This document shows positions 52,505-62,905 of a DNA stretch of 64,000 nt, one piece after another. Position 1 is the stretch's first letter; each line of letters opens with the position of its first letter. Location: assembly GCA_023548195.1 (NCBI GenBank), contig JAJHZJ010000311.1:3498419-3562418 (forward strand). The letters are read 5' to 3'. The notes below the pieces were generated by a model. The model was not told the DNA's origin, did no database searches, and saw only the letters and a list, made by a program, of their open reading frames with translations. The DNA is from Bettongia penicillata ogilbyi. Its lineage: Eukaryota; Chordata; Mammalia; Diprotodontia; Potoroidae. The translations under genes and the position numbers were made by a program.

Positions 52505-52748
52505 AATTGAAATAATAATAGGTGTCTTTACTACCAAAAACCACAAGAATATTTATTTGTATAGAGTTTTAAAATTTATGAAATGCTTTACATAACCTTA
52601 TCTGAGAACCTAAAGTTCAAATTCTAGCTCTGACAATACCTCTGTGACTTTAGGCAAGTAACCTTTCTGGGCCTCAGTTACCCTAAAGTATAAAATGTGG
52701 GGGCAGGTTAGATGATTCCTAAGACCCTTCCAGTTCTAAATTTATGAT
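52505..52748 (+). mobile_element. MIR-type SINEs, probably two abutting
   Basis: 'gtatagagttttaaaattta' is an antisense MIR tail. It is followed by a sense MIR ('tctgtgactttaggcaagta', 'gggcctcagttaccctaaag', 'cttccagttctaaatttatg'). Confidence 0.65.
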
Positions 52749-52844
52749 GATCTATTGTCAGCCTTCTCTGTATGAGTTACAGTAAAAACAATTAGGAGAC
52801 AAAGGTAACAGATCCTGAGCTTTGGAGGGCCTGACACACAACAC

Positions 52845-52935
52845 CAATCAATCAGTCCATCAACAAACATATATTAAGTCCTTGCTATAGCCCAAACACT
52901 GCTTAGGCACAAGGGATACAAGGATGAATGTTCTA
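52845..52935 (-). mobile_element. L2-type LINE 3' end, antisense
   Basis: 'caacaaacatatattaagtc' then 'ggcacaagggatacaaggat'. Confidence 0.65.
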
Positions 52936-53024
52936 TCCTAGGCCTTCATCCCTACACTCTCTCTAGAGTGATAGACCTTCGTCTCTACACTTTCTCAATG
53001 GGGGCAGTTTCATCGTCCCCTATC

Positions 53025-53142
53025 ACTTTATTTTTTTGGAGACAATCAGGGCTAAGTGACTTGCCCAGGGTCATACAGCTAATGTCTGAGGTCAGATCTG
53101 AACTCAAGTTCTCCTGACTCCAGGTCCAATGCTCTCTCCAAC
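53025..53142 (-). mobile_element. Marsupial tRNA-derived SINE, truncated
   Basis: 'gctaagtgacttgcccaggg', 'tcagatctgaactcaagttc' and 'ctccaggtccaatgctctct'. Confidence 0.8.
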
Positions 53143-53207
53143 TGCCACTCCTTTCTCCCATGATTTTAAATATCAGTTCCCTGCAGATGACTCCCACATC
53201 TATATAT

Positions 53208-53252
53208 CTGTATCTATATCTGTGTGTGTGTGTGTGTGTCTGTATCTGTATC
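53208..53252. repeat. (TG)n with TCTATA flanks
   Basis: Nine TG units between (CTGTAT)-type repeats. Confidence 0.9.
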
Positions 53253-53329
53253 CTCTCCCCTGACTAACTCCCCTAACTGTTGCATCAATGGTTTCCTGCT
53301 GGATATTTCAAACTGGATATCCTGAAGAC

Positions 53330-54405
53330 ACCTCACATTGATCATGTCCCAAATTAAACTTATTTTCTTTTCCCTCCATTCCTAAATACTTCTCTCTCCC
53401 TAACTTCTCTATTTCTGTCTAAGGCACTCCCAACTCTCTAGTCTCCCAGGATCCTAACCTTGGTATGGTCCTGAGCTGCTTGTTTTCTCACATCCAGTCA
53501 CTTGCCAAATCTTGACCTTTCTGTTACCACAACGCCTCTTCCATCCACCTCCTTCTCTCTGCTCAGTCAGCTACCACCTTATTTCCAACCCTCATCCCCT
53601 CTCACCTACATTTGGGCAACAGCTTCTCCCTGCCTCAAGTCTCTCCTTACTTGAGTCCATCCTGCATACTTCTGCCAAAGTGATCTTCTCTTTTTTAAAG
53701 AACATTTCTATATTAGTCAGGTTGCGAAGGAAGAATCAGAATAAAAGGCAAAAACCACAAGAAAGAAAAAAAAAGTAAAAATGTTCTACTTTGCTCTGCG
53801 TTCAGACTCCCTAATTCTTTCTCTGGATGTGGATGGCATTTTCCATCTTGAGTCAGTTCTTTTCTTAAGGGCAGGTCTGACCATATCACTTCCCTACTCA
53901 TTCAACTCTGGTGCCATTCTGTGGACTCTAAAATCAAATGTAAACCTTTCTCTTGAGCTTTTAAGCTTTTAACCTTCACAAGACTGAACCTAGCCCATCT
54001 CTCTTGCACTGTTGAGTATTACTCCCCTCCTAAACACTACGATCCAGCCAAACTGTCCTTCCCTCAGTTTCTCCCACCTCCATGCCTTTGTACTTACTAT
54101 CCTTTGTTTCTGGGATGCTCCTCTTCCTCACCTCTGCCTCAGAGAATTCCTCTCTTCCTTTAAGTTACAGCTCAAGAAGTTTCACATGAAGCTTCCCCAC
54201 TTCCCCTATCTTATGCATGCTTTCCCTCCCAAACATCATTCTATTGATCTTACTTTGTATTCACTTTGTATTTAATCTCTTTATCTTTATTTTGTGTATA
54301 CACATTTGTCTCTTAGTTGAGATTCCTATTGAAAAGTCCTTAAGAGTAGGGATTATTTCTTCCTTTGTACTTACATGGTCTCTTCCTTGTCCTCTACCTG
54401 ATTAG
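53330..54405 (+). mobile_element. L2-type LINE, sense, interrupted by an L1 piece
   Basis: Segments 53330-53700 and 53866-54405 follow the C-terminal ORF2 and 3' UTR order. They read 'tgcatacttctgccaaagtg', 'aaagaacatttct' / 'ggcaggtctgaccatatcac', 'ctccatgcctttgtacttac', 'ctgggatgctcctcttcctc' and 'ttaagagtagggattatttc'. The 53700-53865 gap is filled by L1 sequence. Confidence 0.7.
53700..53865 (-). mobile_element. Marsupial L1 3' UTR fragment nested in L2
   Basis: 'attagtcaggttgcgaagga', 'acaagaaagaaaaaaaaagt' and 'ctttctctggatgtggatgg' are the antisense of the marsupial L1 3' region. Confidence 0.7.
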
Positions 54406-54489
54406 TGTGGGGACTAATCAGAGTGGGGTAAAGGATAGGAAAATGAGGGGCTGGAGGCTTTTATCATGTTCTGTCTTATTTCCTGACAG

Positions 54490-54792
54490 CCAAGCCAACA
54501 AACTGGATGGAAGGCACAAAGAAAACCCTCACAGCCAGGAGCGGACAGACAGAAAAGGTCCTGGTGGCCACTTGTACCTCAGCCAATGGGAAACCACCCA
54601 GTACTGTTTCATGGGACACTCGGCTGAAAGGTGAAGCTGAATTCCAGGAGATCCGGCACCCCAACGGCACAGTGACAGTCATCAGCCGATACCGCCTAGT
54701 GCCCAGTCGAGAAGCCCATCGGCAGCCTCTGGCTTGTGTCGTCAACTACCAACTGGACCGGTTCAGTGAGAGTGTCATCCTCAATGTGCAGT
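54490..54792 (+). CDS. NECTIN1: NECTIN1 exon 3: first C-type Ig domain
   Basis: It encodes 101 residues of Ig domain 2, beginning with the AKPTNW linker typical of nectin-1 and ending at NVQ before the split Tyr codon. The Ig disulphide is C29 (LVATC) to C83 (PLAC), with core W42 (VSW). There is one sequon, N59-G-T. The nectin-1 blocks TSANGKPPS, RLKGEAEFQEI and YRLVPSREAH are all present. It has phase 1 at both ends, acceptor ttcctgacAG and donor CAGT|GTGAGC. Its 303 bp length is a multiple of three, so skipping it would keep the frame. Family role: Ig domain 2 supports cis-dimerisation and heterophilic contacts. No stop or frameshift is present. Confidence 0.97.
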
Positions 54793-55366
54793 GTGAGCCA
54801 GGGGAAGGGAGAGGAGTGGGACAAAGGGAGGCAGGGGCTTTGGGGGGAAGAAGTCTCAAGGCTGATGGGTGAAAATGATCTTGAATGACCAACTGCTGCC
54901 TCTTGTCCTTGACTCCAAATTCTGTCCCCACCATTGCATTTGACTTTTATCCTTTCCTTCTTTTTGCTCTCCATCTTCTCTTTTCTCTCCTCTTGACTTT
55001 TTTTACCCTCCCTCTTTTCCTTCTTTCTCTGTTTTCTTTTTGTCCTCTCTGTATGTGTGTATACATATGCGCGCGCTCTCTCCTTTTTCCTTCTACACTC
55101 CTCCCTTCTTCCTCCTTGTCTTTTCTATTCTCCCTTCTCTTGTCTTCTCTCATTCCTCTTCCTCCCCATCAACCTGTTATTTCCTTATTTATACTTATTA
55201 TGACTATGTCATTTCTCTCCCCACATTTCTCATCCCCTTTTCCCTCTCCTGTACTACATTACTGTTCCCTTCAATTTTGCCTCTTTTCACTATGCCCTCT
55301 TTTTTCCCCAACACTTCCTCCCTGACTCTCCCATCATTCTCCACCCTTCCCCATCCCAACCCACAG
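54793..55366 (+). other. NECTIN1: NECTIN1 intron 3, extreme polypyrimidine
   Basis: 574 bp. From about 54940 to 55366 the + strand is overwhelmingly C and T, broken by a short alternating purine-pyrimidine patch at 55051-55076 (containing 'gcgcgc'). It ends at acceptor cccacAG. No mobile element was recognised. Confidence 0.9.
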
Positions 55367-55484
55367 ATGAACCTGAGGTGACCATTGAGGGCTTTGATGG
55401 AAACTGGTACCTGAAACGAATGGATGTAAAACTCACTTGCCAATGTGATGCCAATCCTCCAGTCACCCACTACCAATGGAAACT
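55367..55484 (+). CDS. NECTIN1: NECTIN1 exon 4: second C-type Ig domain, first half
   Basis: It encodes 40 residues beginning YEPEVTIEGFDGNWYL, a nectin-1 signature, and carries the first half of Ig domain 3. The expected disulphide cysteine is C25 (KLTC) and the core Trp is W38 (YQW). Two residues later there is an additional cysteine, C27 (LTCQCDANPP), where the human protein, as I recall it, has Ala. Phase is 1 at the start and 2 at the end, so the exon's 118 bp are completed in frame by exon 5 (118 + 152 = 270). The donor is AACT|GTAAGT. Confidence 0.96.
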
Positions 55485-56849
55485 GTAAGTATTTCCCATT
55501 TCTCTTTCTGCAGCCTCGGGCCAGCACTAAAACCACTATCTCTAGATTTACAGTTCTTCCAACTGGGTAGGGAAGGATGAGTAAGGGCTTATTAATTATG
55601 GAAAATAATCTTCAAGCATATACAAAAGAGTATTGTGCCATAAAGTATCAAAAGCAGAATCCATTGACAGAAATATTGTCTAGTATCCCTAACTTTAACA
55701 ACCCAATATAAAAGTCTCCATGTAATGGAGACTTGATCCCTGCCCCCTCTCTGTGGTAGACCCCCTCCATTTTGACCTGGCCCTTGCATTTGAATCTCCT
55801 CCTCCTCTACCCAGGAAGCTTGATATGGTTTGCCTGATCCAGCTCCTAGATAGGGATGTTTTCTTGCCAATCTATAGGGAACAAATATGTCTAACCCTCC
55901 ACACTACCCACACATACTTATTATATTTCCTATATCAGCACCTACCTGCCCAGGCCATACAGGTAGCCACAGGTGCTCTGGACTAATTTTCAGTGTGAGC
56001 ATTTACACCTTGGAAATGGGCAAGCGCTATAAGTCAGGGTTTCGCTTATTGTTTTTCTGATTGTCTAGACTTAAGAAAAAGATGAAGAAAATGATAATGC
56101 AGATTAAACTTGGTGGCTTGTGGGCACATTATGGTTTACCTGCACATCACACCTGCACATAGTGTCTTAGTAACAACATTAGTAATAGAAACGTAAACAG
56201 CTGGAAGAGGATTTGCTAACTCCCAGTGTCCTTCTCCCTACTCCTTCCCAGAGATCCCTCCTGTAAAACAAATAATATTTTTCAAAGAAACAAGAGAGGA
56301 AAAAAAAAAGCAAAATCAATTCATACATTGAGAAGATCTGAAAACACGAGATGTACTACACCCATGAACCTCCCCAGGTACAGAGGTGTGCGTCTTCTCC
56401 TATTTCTTCTTTGGGACCACACTTGCGGAACAGTGTTATTAAGAAAGGTTGGCGTGCCAAATACTCATAATCTCTAAACCATGAAGAAGAAAACTCTCGA
56501 AACAGGACCAAGTAGAAGAAATTTCAACCAGGTGGGAACAGGATGAGAAGTACAGGCCATCCTTCTGTGCTACTTAGAGATGTCTGAAAGATGTTTTCTG
56601 TGAGTGTAGAGGATGAGCCTTTATCCTCATACACTAATTCAGTTACCAAAAAGAGTCATTTTAGCCACTGGTACAATTGTCTACAGAGCATTAAGCAGAA
56701 GAGAATAATTGCAGAGTGGTGATCTGTCCTCGAACCATTTCTACCTGAACTCCATCAGAAAAGATGAGGAGAAGGAGATAGCAACAATGATGATAATAAT
56801 AATGTTTCTGTCTGAACTCCATGGGATGGAAAGAGACAGGAGTAATTAA

Positions 56850-57122
56850 TACTAATGATAGCTGACAAGTATAGAGTACTTTAAGGTTTACAAAGCGCTT
56901 TGCCCATATTATCTGATTTCACAGAATCACAGTATTTCAAGAGTTGAAGGAGACTGCTAAGACCATCCACTCCAATCTAAAAATATCTTCTGAGCTGGGG
57001 ATGAGAAAACAGAGACTCAGAGAAGAGTGTCTGTTTATGGTCATGCATGCAAGCATGCATTGGAGGTGGAATTCAAACTCAGATCTTTCCTGACTCCAGA
57101 TCTATACTCTCACCATTATTCC
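56850..57122 (-). mobile_element. MIR-type trace followed by MIR3/THER2-like SINE
   Basis: 'agagtactttaaggtttaca' is a MIR tail complement. From 56926 'acagaatcacagtatttcaa', 'gagaaaacagagactcagag' and 'gaattcaaactcagatcttt' form the second element. Confidence 0.65.
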
Positions 57123-58084
57123 ACCCCATACCCTCAAAGAAAAGTCAGAAACACTATCCTGGTGTAGGTCAGAGAAGGGATGACCACTCTGAGAGAGACC
57201 TCACGCTTTTCTCTTTTGTCCAGTGAAGTCAGTCATGCTGTAATGGGCTTCCTTTATTATGCTTCCCTGCTGCTTGATACTAAATGTGTTTTCATTTTTG
57301 TTCAGTGATTCAACTTCACTCAGACTTCCTTAACCCCCAGTATTTCTTTTTGAGTCATCCCTAGGAAAGATGGCCTTGAAAAGTGGTCAGAATGCTGCAT
57401 TTTCTTGGGCTTACTACTTTTCCTAGGCTGACAGAAAGAGGAAAGGGTAGAGAGAGGATGGATGAGCCAGACTTTGTGGGTTCCCTGGGATTTCACTCCC
57501 AACCTTCAACTCTCCCCAGATTAATTACCCTACCACCTCATTTCTGGTCTTCATGATGTGCAGTGCAGGGAGACAGATGTGGTCAGGAGACACCTGGATT
57601 CAGGGTCTGAACTCTCCCACGTCATCCCAAGGTTCTGGCAATCCCAACCTCAGATTCAGTTGTAGAAATCCCTGAGGCAGCAAGGCTGAGAAATAGGGTC
57701 AAGCTAGTGGGAGAGAGAAGCTAGGAAGGTGTAGTTAGAAGTAAGTAGAAGGGTGAACACAGTCCTGTCAGAGATGACTAAAACAGGAAATATAAAAAGG
57801 CACAAAAGCAGTCATGTTGAATCATCTCAAGGAAAATGATACATAATAGTACCATTTCACCTTGGATAAGCATGTCATGCTTCCCAAAATCATCTCTGTA
57901 ACCAAAGGAAGAGATAGCATCCCCAGCTTCACTCGGCATCACTACCCAGAGGACTGGAAGAAACATCATCCTTGTCCTTGGGAGGCACCCTCTGAGATAG
58001 AGGACAAATCAACATGTAAAAAAAACAAAAAATTGGAAAACTCATTTTGGACATAGCTGGTTGTAGCTACATAGTGGGATGATA

Positions 58085-58165
58085 CAACAATTTAATTCTA
58101 CAAACACATATTGAGTGTCTTCTATGGGCCATCCTCTATTCTCAGCTGGAACCAAGTGAGATTAA
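58085..58165 (-). mobile_element. L2-type LINE 3' end, antisense
   Basis: 'ctacaaacacatattgagtg' then 'tctatgggccatcctctatt'. Confidence 0.6.
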
Positions 58166-58271
58166 TTAGGGTTGAGGGAAAAATATGACGTGATCTGCCA
58201 AGGGGGTAGAAAGAAAACATTTCTCATGATGGGAGGGTGGAGGAATGATCACTTTATCCCTTCCCTTGCAG

Positions 58272-58423
58272 CTTGAATGGCACTCTCCCCTCAAATATGG
58301 ACACCCAAAACAAGACCCTGTTCTTCAAGGGGCCTGTGACCTATAGTCTGTCTGGGACCTACATATGTGAAGCTACCAATCCCATTGGCACACGTTCAGG
58401 CATGGTAGAGGTCAATATCACAG
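58272..58423 (+). CDS. NECTIN1: NECTIN1 exon 5: second C-type Ig domain, second half
   Basis: After completing the split Leu codon it encodes 50 residues: LNGTLP, then the conserved NKTLFFKGP, SGTYIC (C32 closes the Ig domain 3 disulphide), ATNPIGTRSG and VEVNIT. Sequons are N2-G-T, N13-K-T and N48-I-T. It starts in phase 2 and ends in phase 1 with donor CAG|GTAGGA. In the family, the next exon brings the juxtamembrane, transmembrane and afadin-binding cytoplasmic parts, or alternative soluble or short tails. None was recognised here. If the donor is not used, the frame stays open for 80 more codons into intron 5. Confidence 0.97.
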
Positions 58424-58599
58424 GTAGGAAGCTTATGACTGTTCCCCACCCCGACCTTGCCCATTCCTACCTCTCTCCTCTTCTGGCCCTCTTTCTAAGG
58501 CAGCATGGCTTGTTCCCTAGGCTTGGCCCTTGCCTTAGGACCTTGGATCTTGTCTCTCAACTGGAGCTACAGATGGGATTATTGTCTATCTTTGCTTGT

Positions 58600-58600
<1 letters not shown>

Positions 58601-58662
<62 letters not shown>
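58601..58662. repeat. (CT)31 microsatellite
   Basis: An uninterrupted 62-bp pure CT array, 177 bp downstream of the exon 5 donor. Confidence 0.98.
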
Positions 58663-58664
<2 letters not shown>

Positions 58665-59059
58665 AACCCTGGGCTCTGATGGATCCCACTCTGCTGTCTT
58701 TCTTCTGTGCTTGATTGAGGTCAGTGATGGGAGAGGAAGTATCAAGCATAGTGAAGGAGGTTGGAGGAGGAAGGACAGGGGGAGAAGAAGAATCATTTGT
58801 TCTTTTGGGATGAGTTACTAGGGCAAAGTTCTGGTATTTGGAATTTCCATATAGGTCTTGCTGAGAGAAAGCCTATGTGTGATGTTAACCATGCTCTTAG
58901 CGAGTTCTGGTCTGCACAGCCAGACTTATAAAGGGTCCTGTTTTCCTTCTCGGCAGCATGTCCATAATTCTGGCAGCTGCTACCAGGTGAATGGTACTAT
59001 CTGACTTTGGTTGTTTCAATCAGATGGTTAGGCTATGTATGGTCAGTTGAGAGAAAGCA

Positions 59060-59200
59060 AAGAGCGTAGGATTATAACCTTGGAGATCACCTAGCCTATA
59101 ATCTAGTAATTTTACAGAGGAGAAAAACTCAGGTCCTGGTTAAATGACTTGCCCAGAGTTATATAAGTAATAATTAGCATAGAAGGGACATCAGAAAGTT
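59060..59200 (-). mobile_element. MIR3/THER2-like SINE, diverged
   Basis: 'ataaccttggagatcaccta', 'attttacagaggagaaaaac' and 'gacttgcccagagttatata'. Confidence 0.6.
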
Positions 59201-60980
59201 TGTATTCCACGTAGGAAATGATGCCACACAATTGCTAATCAAGCCACACAAAAGCTAATCAATTGTCTTGAGTTGATGGAATAAAAAGGATGTAGTGGTC
59301 ACAGATAAGAAAGGCTGCACTAGGACGGTTTTAGTACAGTTAGAAGAAGTGATCCAGCAAAGCATCCCAAAACAGGATTGTCCCTGGGGATTTTGGTAGG
59401 TAAAATTTTTTAATACAGGGTGATGGGGCAAAAATATACTCTGGCAGTGATACCTCAAGGGCTAATTATCTCTGAGCAGTGATGCTATGTTATCAGCATT
59501 TGGTGGGGAGCTTCTTTGTGGGCAGATCTGTTTCACAGGCAACAAAAGAACCCCTGGGACTATCCCCAGTGTGATCAGAGACCTGCTCTGCCCTCGGGGC
59601 CTTCTCTCTCTCTCTCCTTTATCCCCATGAGTATCTTTCTATCCTCCTGCACCAGAGAAACCACTGCCCCATGCCTATATCAGGCTGTTTGACCCTAGAG
59701 AAATGGGAGGTGGAAGCAAGAGAAGTGTAGGACCTTGGTGGATACTGTTCCCAGCTACAGAGAGGACAGAAGGGACAGGGCAAGACCTCACTTTCCTTTA
59801 TCTCCAAACAAGAGGTCAAGTGCTATGTGTGAGTTTTCCCAAGAAAAGAGGGACTTCTGAGGAGATCAGCAAGGACTTTCTCCAACAAGAGATCTTTTCC
59901 TGGCACTAGGGAGATTCTTGTCCTTAATTTCCAAAGGAGAGATATTTCCTTTCTATTTAATCTTCTGTTGGTACCTCCGGAGAAACTGCCTCCACGGAGA
60001 TCAGTGAGCATGGCTGAAGTGAATAGAGGAAACCCAACAGTCCTGTGACTTGAGCTCAGACCCACTTCTTATTTCACTCTCACTCCATTTTCCCTTCACC
60101 ATGGGATGGCTACAACATCAGGTCCCACAAGTCTCATGGAAGTAGCTTTGGCTGTACAACCTCAGAAGCTTGGGGGAGTATTTGGTTGTAAGGGGTCCCT
60201 AGAGGCTTACAGAAGTTGGTGCGTTACCTGCAAAATTTAACCCTGGACCTAGAGAAAAGAGAAATAGGGAAAGAGTCCTAAAGTCAGGATAAATGGCTTT
60301 GGCTTTGAATGGATGAGAGAAAAGGGAACAAGGAGGACAATAGGGAGGAACTATAGGTAGAATAGCACCTGACCAGATGTCAGTTAATGGAATAAGGTTG
60401 GGAATTGTGTTGGTTGTCTTGGTGATGGTGATTGTAGGGGGACTGATGGTGCTTTGCTGGAGTGGGAGTGGGTGGGGGGAGGGGTGAATGGTTTGTGGTA
60501 CTTGGGTGGGGGAAGAAGAGGAGAAACATCTCACTGTTCACAGAGATGATGGAAGTAATGATTGTGTTGGTTGATGGCAGAGGAGATGATAGCCTTGATC
60601 ATGGTAATGACAATACTGTTGGTGATCCTGATGAAGAGGGGTATGCCCATAATTGGGTCACTGATGCCAGACAGCTGCTTTCAGGGGAAAAGTTGGCCAG
60701 GAGACAACGCAACTTCCCTGACACTAATGGGAAATGGGGTGCTTTGAAAGCGTCATGGTGAGGAGGGGTAAACAAGGCAGATCTCTTCCCCCAGCCCCCA
60801 AGGGGGCAGTCTGGGGACTTAGTGAAGGGTGACAGGATTGTTGGCTGCCTAGTTAGTCCAAGCTGAGGGGAAGCTGAAGCTCACTGAATCATTCATGAGC
60901 TCAGGATCTGTTTATCCAGCTCTCCCCAAGGGATGATTAGGCCCCCACTCAAGAGGACTCAGCCGGTCATGCTGAGCCAT

Positions 60981-61200
60981 TACAGGGACATTTGTTCCTG
61001 GGCTCGAAAGCAATTTCAGGATTGTCAGCCGACCACAAAAACCTCTTCCCAGAGCTGTTTGCCACAAACAGGACTGCACCTGCCACCCTGGCCACCCTAG
61101 GTGGAGAAAAGCCAGCTCTCCCTCTAAGGAAAGTCATTCACTCTAACCCCTACCCAGTGACCTGGATATTCATTCTCTAGGGCTAGGGGGTCCTGGCCAC
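60981..61200. other. Repeat-free block, candidate conserved non-coding sequence
   Basis: No repeat signature. Relatively GC-rich. The open frame at 60992-61180 is short and unsupported. Confidence 0.25.
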
Positions 61201-61734
61201 CCTCTTGGGCTGGGGAGTTGGCCAGAAGGAGATGGATAAGTGGAAATTTAATATTTGATTCTGGCCATCCATCTTGGTAACAGCTTTGCCTGCCTTTCCT
61301 GGGAAGGTGGGTGGGATAAGCCTGTACGGGGAACTGTGATGTGGCTAGAGTAATGGAAGGGGAGAAGAGATTGCATGTGGTGAATCAGGCTGAAGGGAAC
61401 ATGTATGAAAAAGCATAGATAACCATAGCATGTTAACAGACACAGATGCTACACATTAGCATGTGTGAGCACATGCCAACATGCTTCCACTTAATGGCCC
61501 TGTACCCAGTTTCTCCCCAACCTGGAATCTGAATATGTGTCCTTGTGACCAAGAACACATACAGAGACACATACATGCTCCCTTCTCCTGTCAAGGGTTG
61601 TGGTTAATGACATAAAATTGCAGAAGATAAGACATAGAAGGTGAAACACATAGCAAAGTTGTATGGATGGACAGTGGGGATTTTATTTATTCAGACTGGA
61701 ACATAGATCAAAGACTCATTGGGTAGAGCTGGTG

Positions 61735-61835
61735 GGACCACGGATACTGCAATTCCCTCATTTTAACTGATAAGATAGAACTCAGGCCCAGTGATGCCTC
61801 TACCCCCCAGGTAAATTGGCTAGTCATCTCTCGTC
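61735..61835 (-). mobile_element. Diverged MIR3/THER2-like SINE trace
   Basis: 'gcaattccctcattttaact' then 'agaactcaggcccagtgatg'. Confidence 0.35.
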
Positions 61836-62284
61836 ACCTCCTTCCAACGGACTTTAGGGGAAATCTTATCTCAGAGACCCTAGTGGGTGACAGATGGTTA
61901 TTCTAAGATTTTCATGCCTAAGTGGTCCCAGAGCAATCACAAATGCTCTGCCCCCACGTTAATTCTACATTCTCCTTCCCCAGCTGGAGATAAGAATGAG
62001 GGTCACAATTGTATGGGATCTTTTGGATTTGATCAGCCTAAAGTAAAACTAGTGAAAGATACAAGGTCTTAGCAAACAGAGGGCTGAAGGTGAGGAAGGG
62101 AGAGTATTCTCCAGCTTTTTCACCTCCCCTGTCATATACCTCTTAACCAACAAGGCTAAGAGACCACTGATATCCAGAGAGGCCTATCCCATGACCCTAG
62201 ATCTGTCACCTAAGGAGTAATTCCCCCCATTTCCTCCACACATAAAGTTTCTTTCCCCATTCAGAAGGCTTTAAAAAAAAAAGA

Positions 62285-62520
62285 CTTATTTTCCTTCTCT
62301 TTTATTTTTTTCCCGTATTCATCCACTTATTTGTTTTCAGTTTTCAACAATCACTTCCATAAGTTCCAAATTTTCTCCCCCTCCCTCCCCAAGATGACAT
62401 GCAATCTTATATGGGCTCTGCATACATTCCTATTAAACACATTTTCACATTAGTCATGTTGCATAGAAGAATTCTAGAAAGCTTTTTAAAAAAAGTTTAA
62501 CAGATATTTTCCAAATGGAA
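62285..62520 (-). mobile_element. Marsupial L1 3' UTR fragment, antisense
   Basis: 'aagttccaaattttctcccc', 'ccaagatgacatgcaatctt' and 'cacattagtcatgttgcata' are in antisense order. Related pieces are at 12275 and 53700. Confidence 0.75.
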
Positions 62521-62886
62521 AATATTCTATTGGGGGTTAAGAGAAAATAAGGTAGGTGAGGTTTTGAGCTCTTCAAGAAAAGCACTACTGGTTCTGCTTG
62601 ATGAGAAGTATGTATGTAATCATTACTTGTCTGTGCGTCCACGTGTGCTAGTAATTGTGAGTTTGGGTGTAAACAAGTAGGAGTCTGTAAATGTGCAGGT
62701 CCTGTGGGAGCATTTGTATTTGAAAGTGTGTGTAGAGTACTTAGAGAGTGGCTTAATTCTCACCACTGGTTTGGCTGGGCTCTGTGTCCCTCCCATCTTC
62801 CTCCTGAAGGCAGGACATGGGCACCACAGCTCCAGCAGCTGGATGGGGGGAATGACTTCTGAGAGATTGAGTGCTCCATCACCATT

Positions 62887-62905
62887 GCATGCTGGGAAAT
62901 GTAGT
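62887..62905 (-). promoter_or_regulatory. ZNF143/THAP11-type composite motif (SBS)
   Basis: GCATGCTGGGAAATGTAGT is the reverse complement of ACTACATTTCCCAGCATGC. This is nearly identical to the ZNF143 SBS consensus found in promoters and chromatin-loop anchors. Confidence 0.6.

Larger units (their letters stand above)
51934..54489 (+). other. NECTIN1: NECTIN1 intron 2
   Basis: 2556 bp. Contents are a MIR-type SINE region (52505-52745), an antisense L2 3' end (52845-52935), an antisense SINE (53025-53140), a TG tract (53208-53240) and a long L2 with a nested L1 piece (53330-54405). Confidence 0.9.
55485..58271 (+). other. NECTIN1: NECTIN1 intron 4
   Basis: 2787 bp. It is mostly unique, with an antisense MIR trace at 56850-56925, a MIR3/THER2-like SINE at 56926-57122 and an antisense L2 3' end at 58085-58165. 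The acceptor is ttcccttgcAG. Confidence 0.9.

Noticed and set aside
54885..55325. 146-codon + strand open frame rich in Leu, Phe and Ser
   Set aside because: It is a by-product of the polypyrimidine intron 3. It has no start context or family resemblance, and it sits between two well-supported exons.
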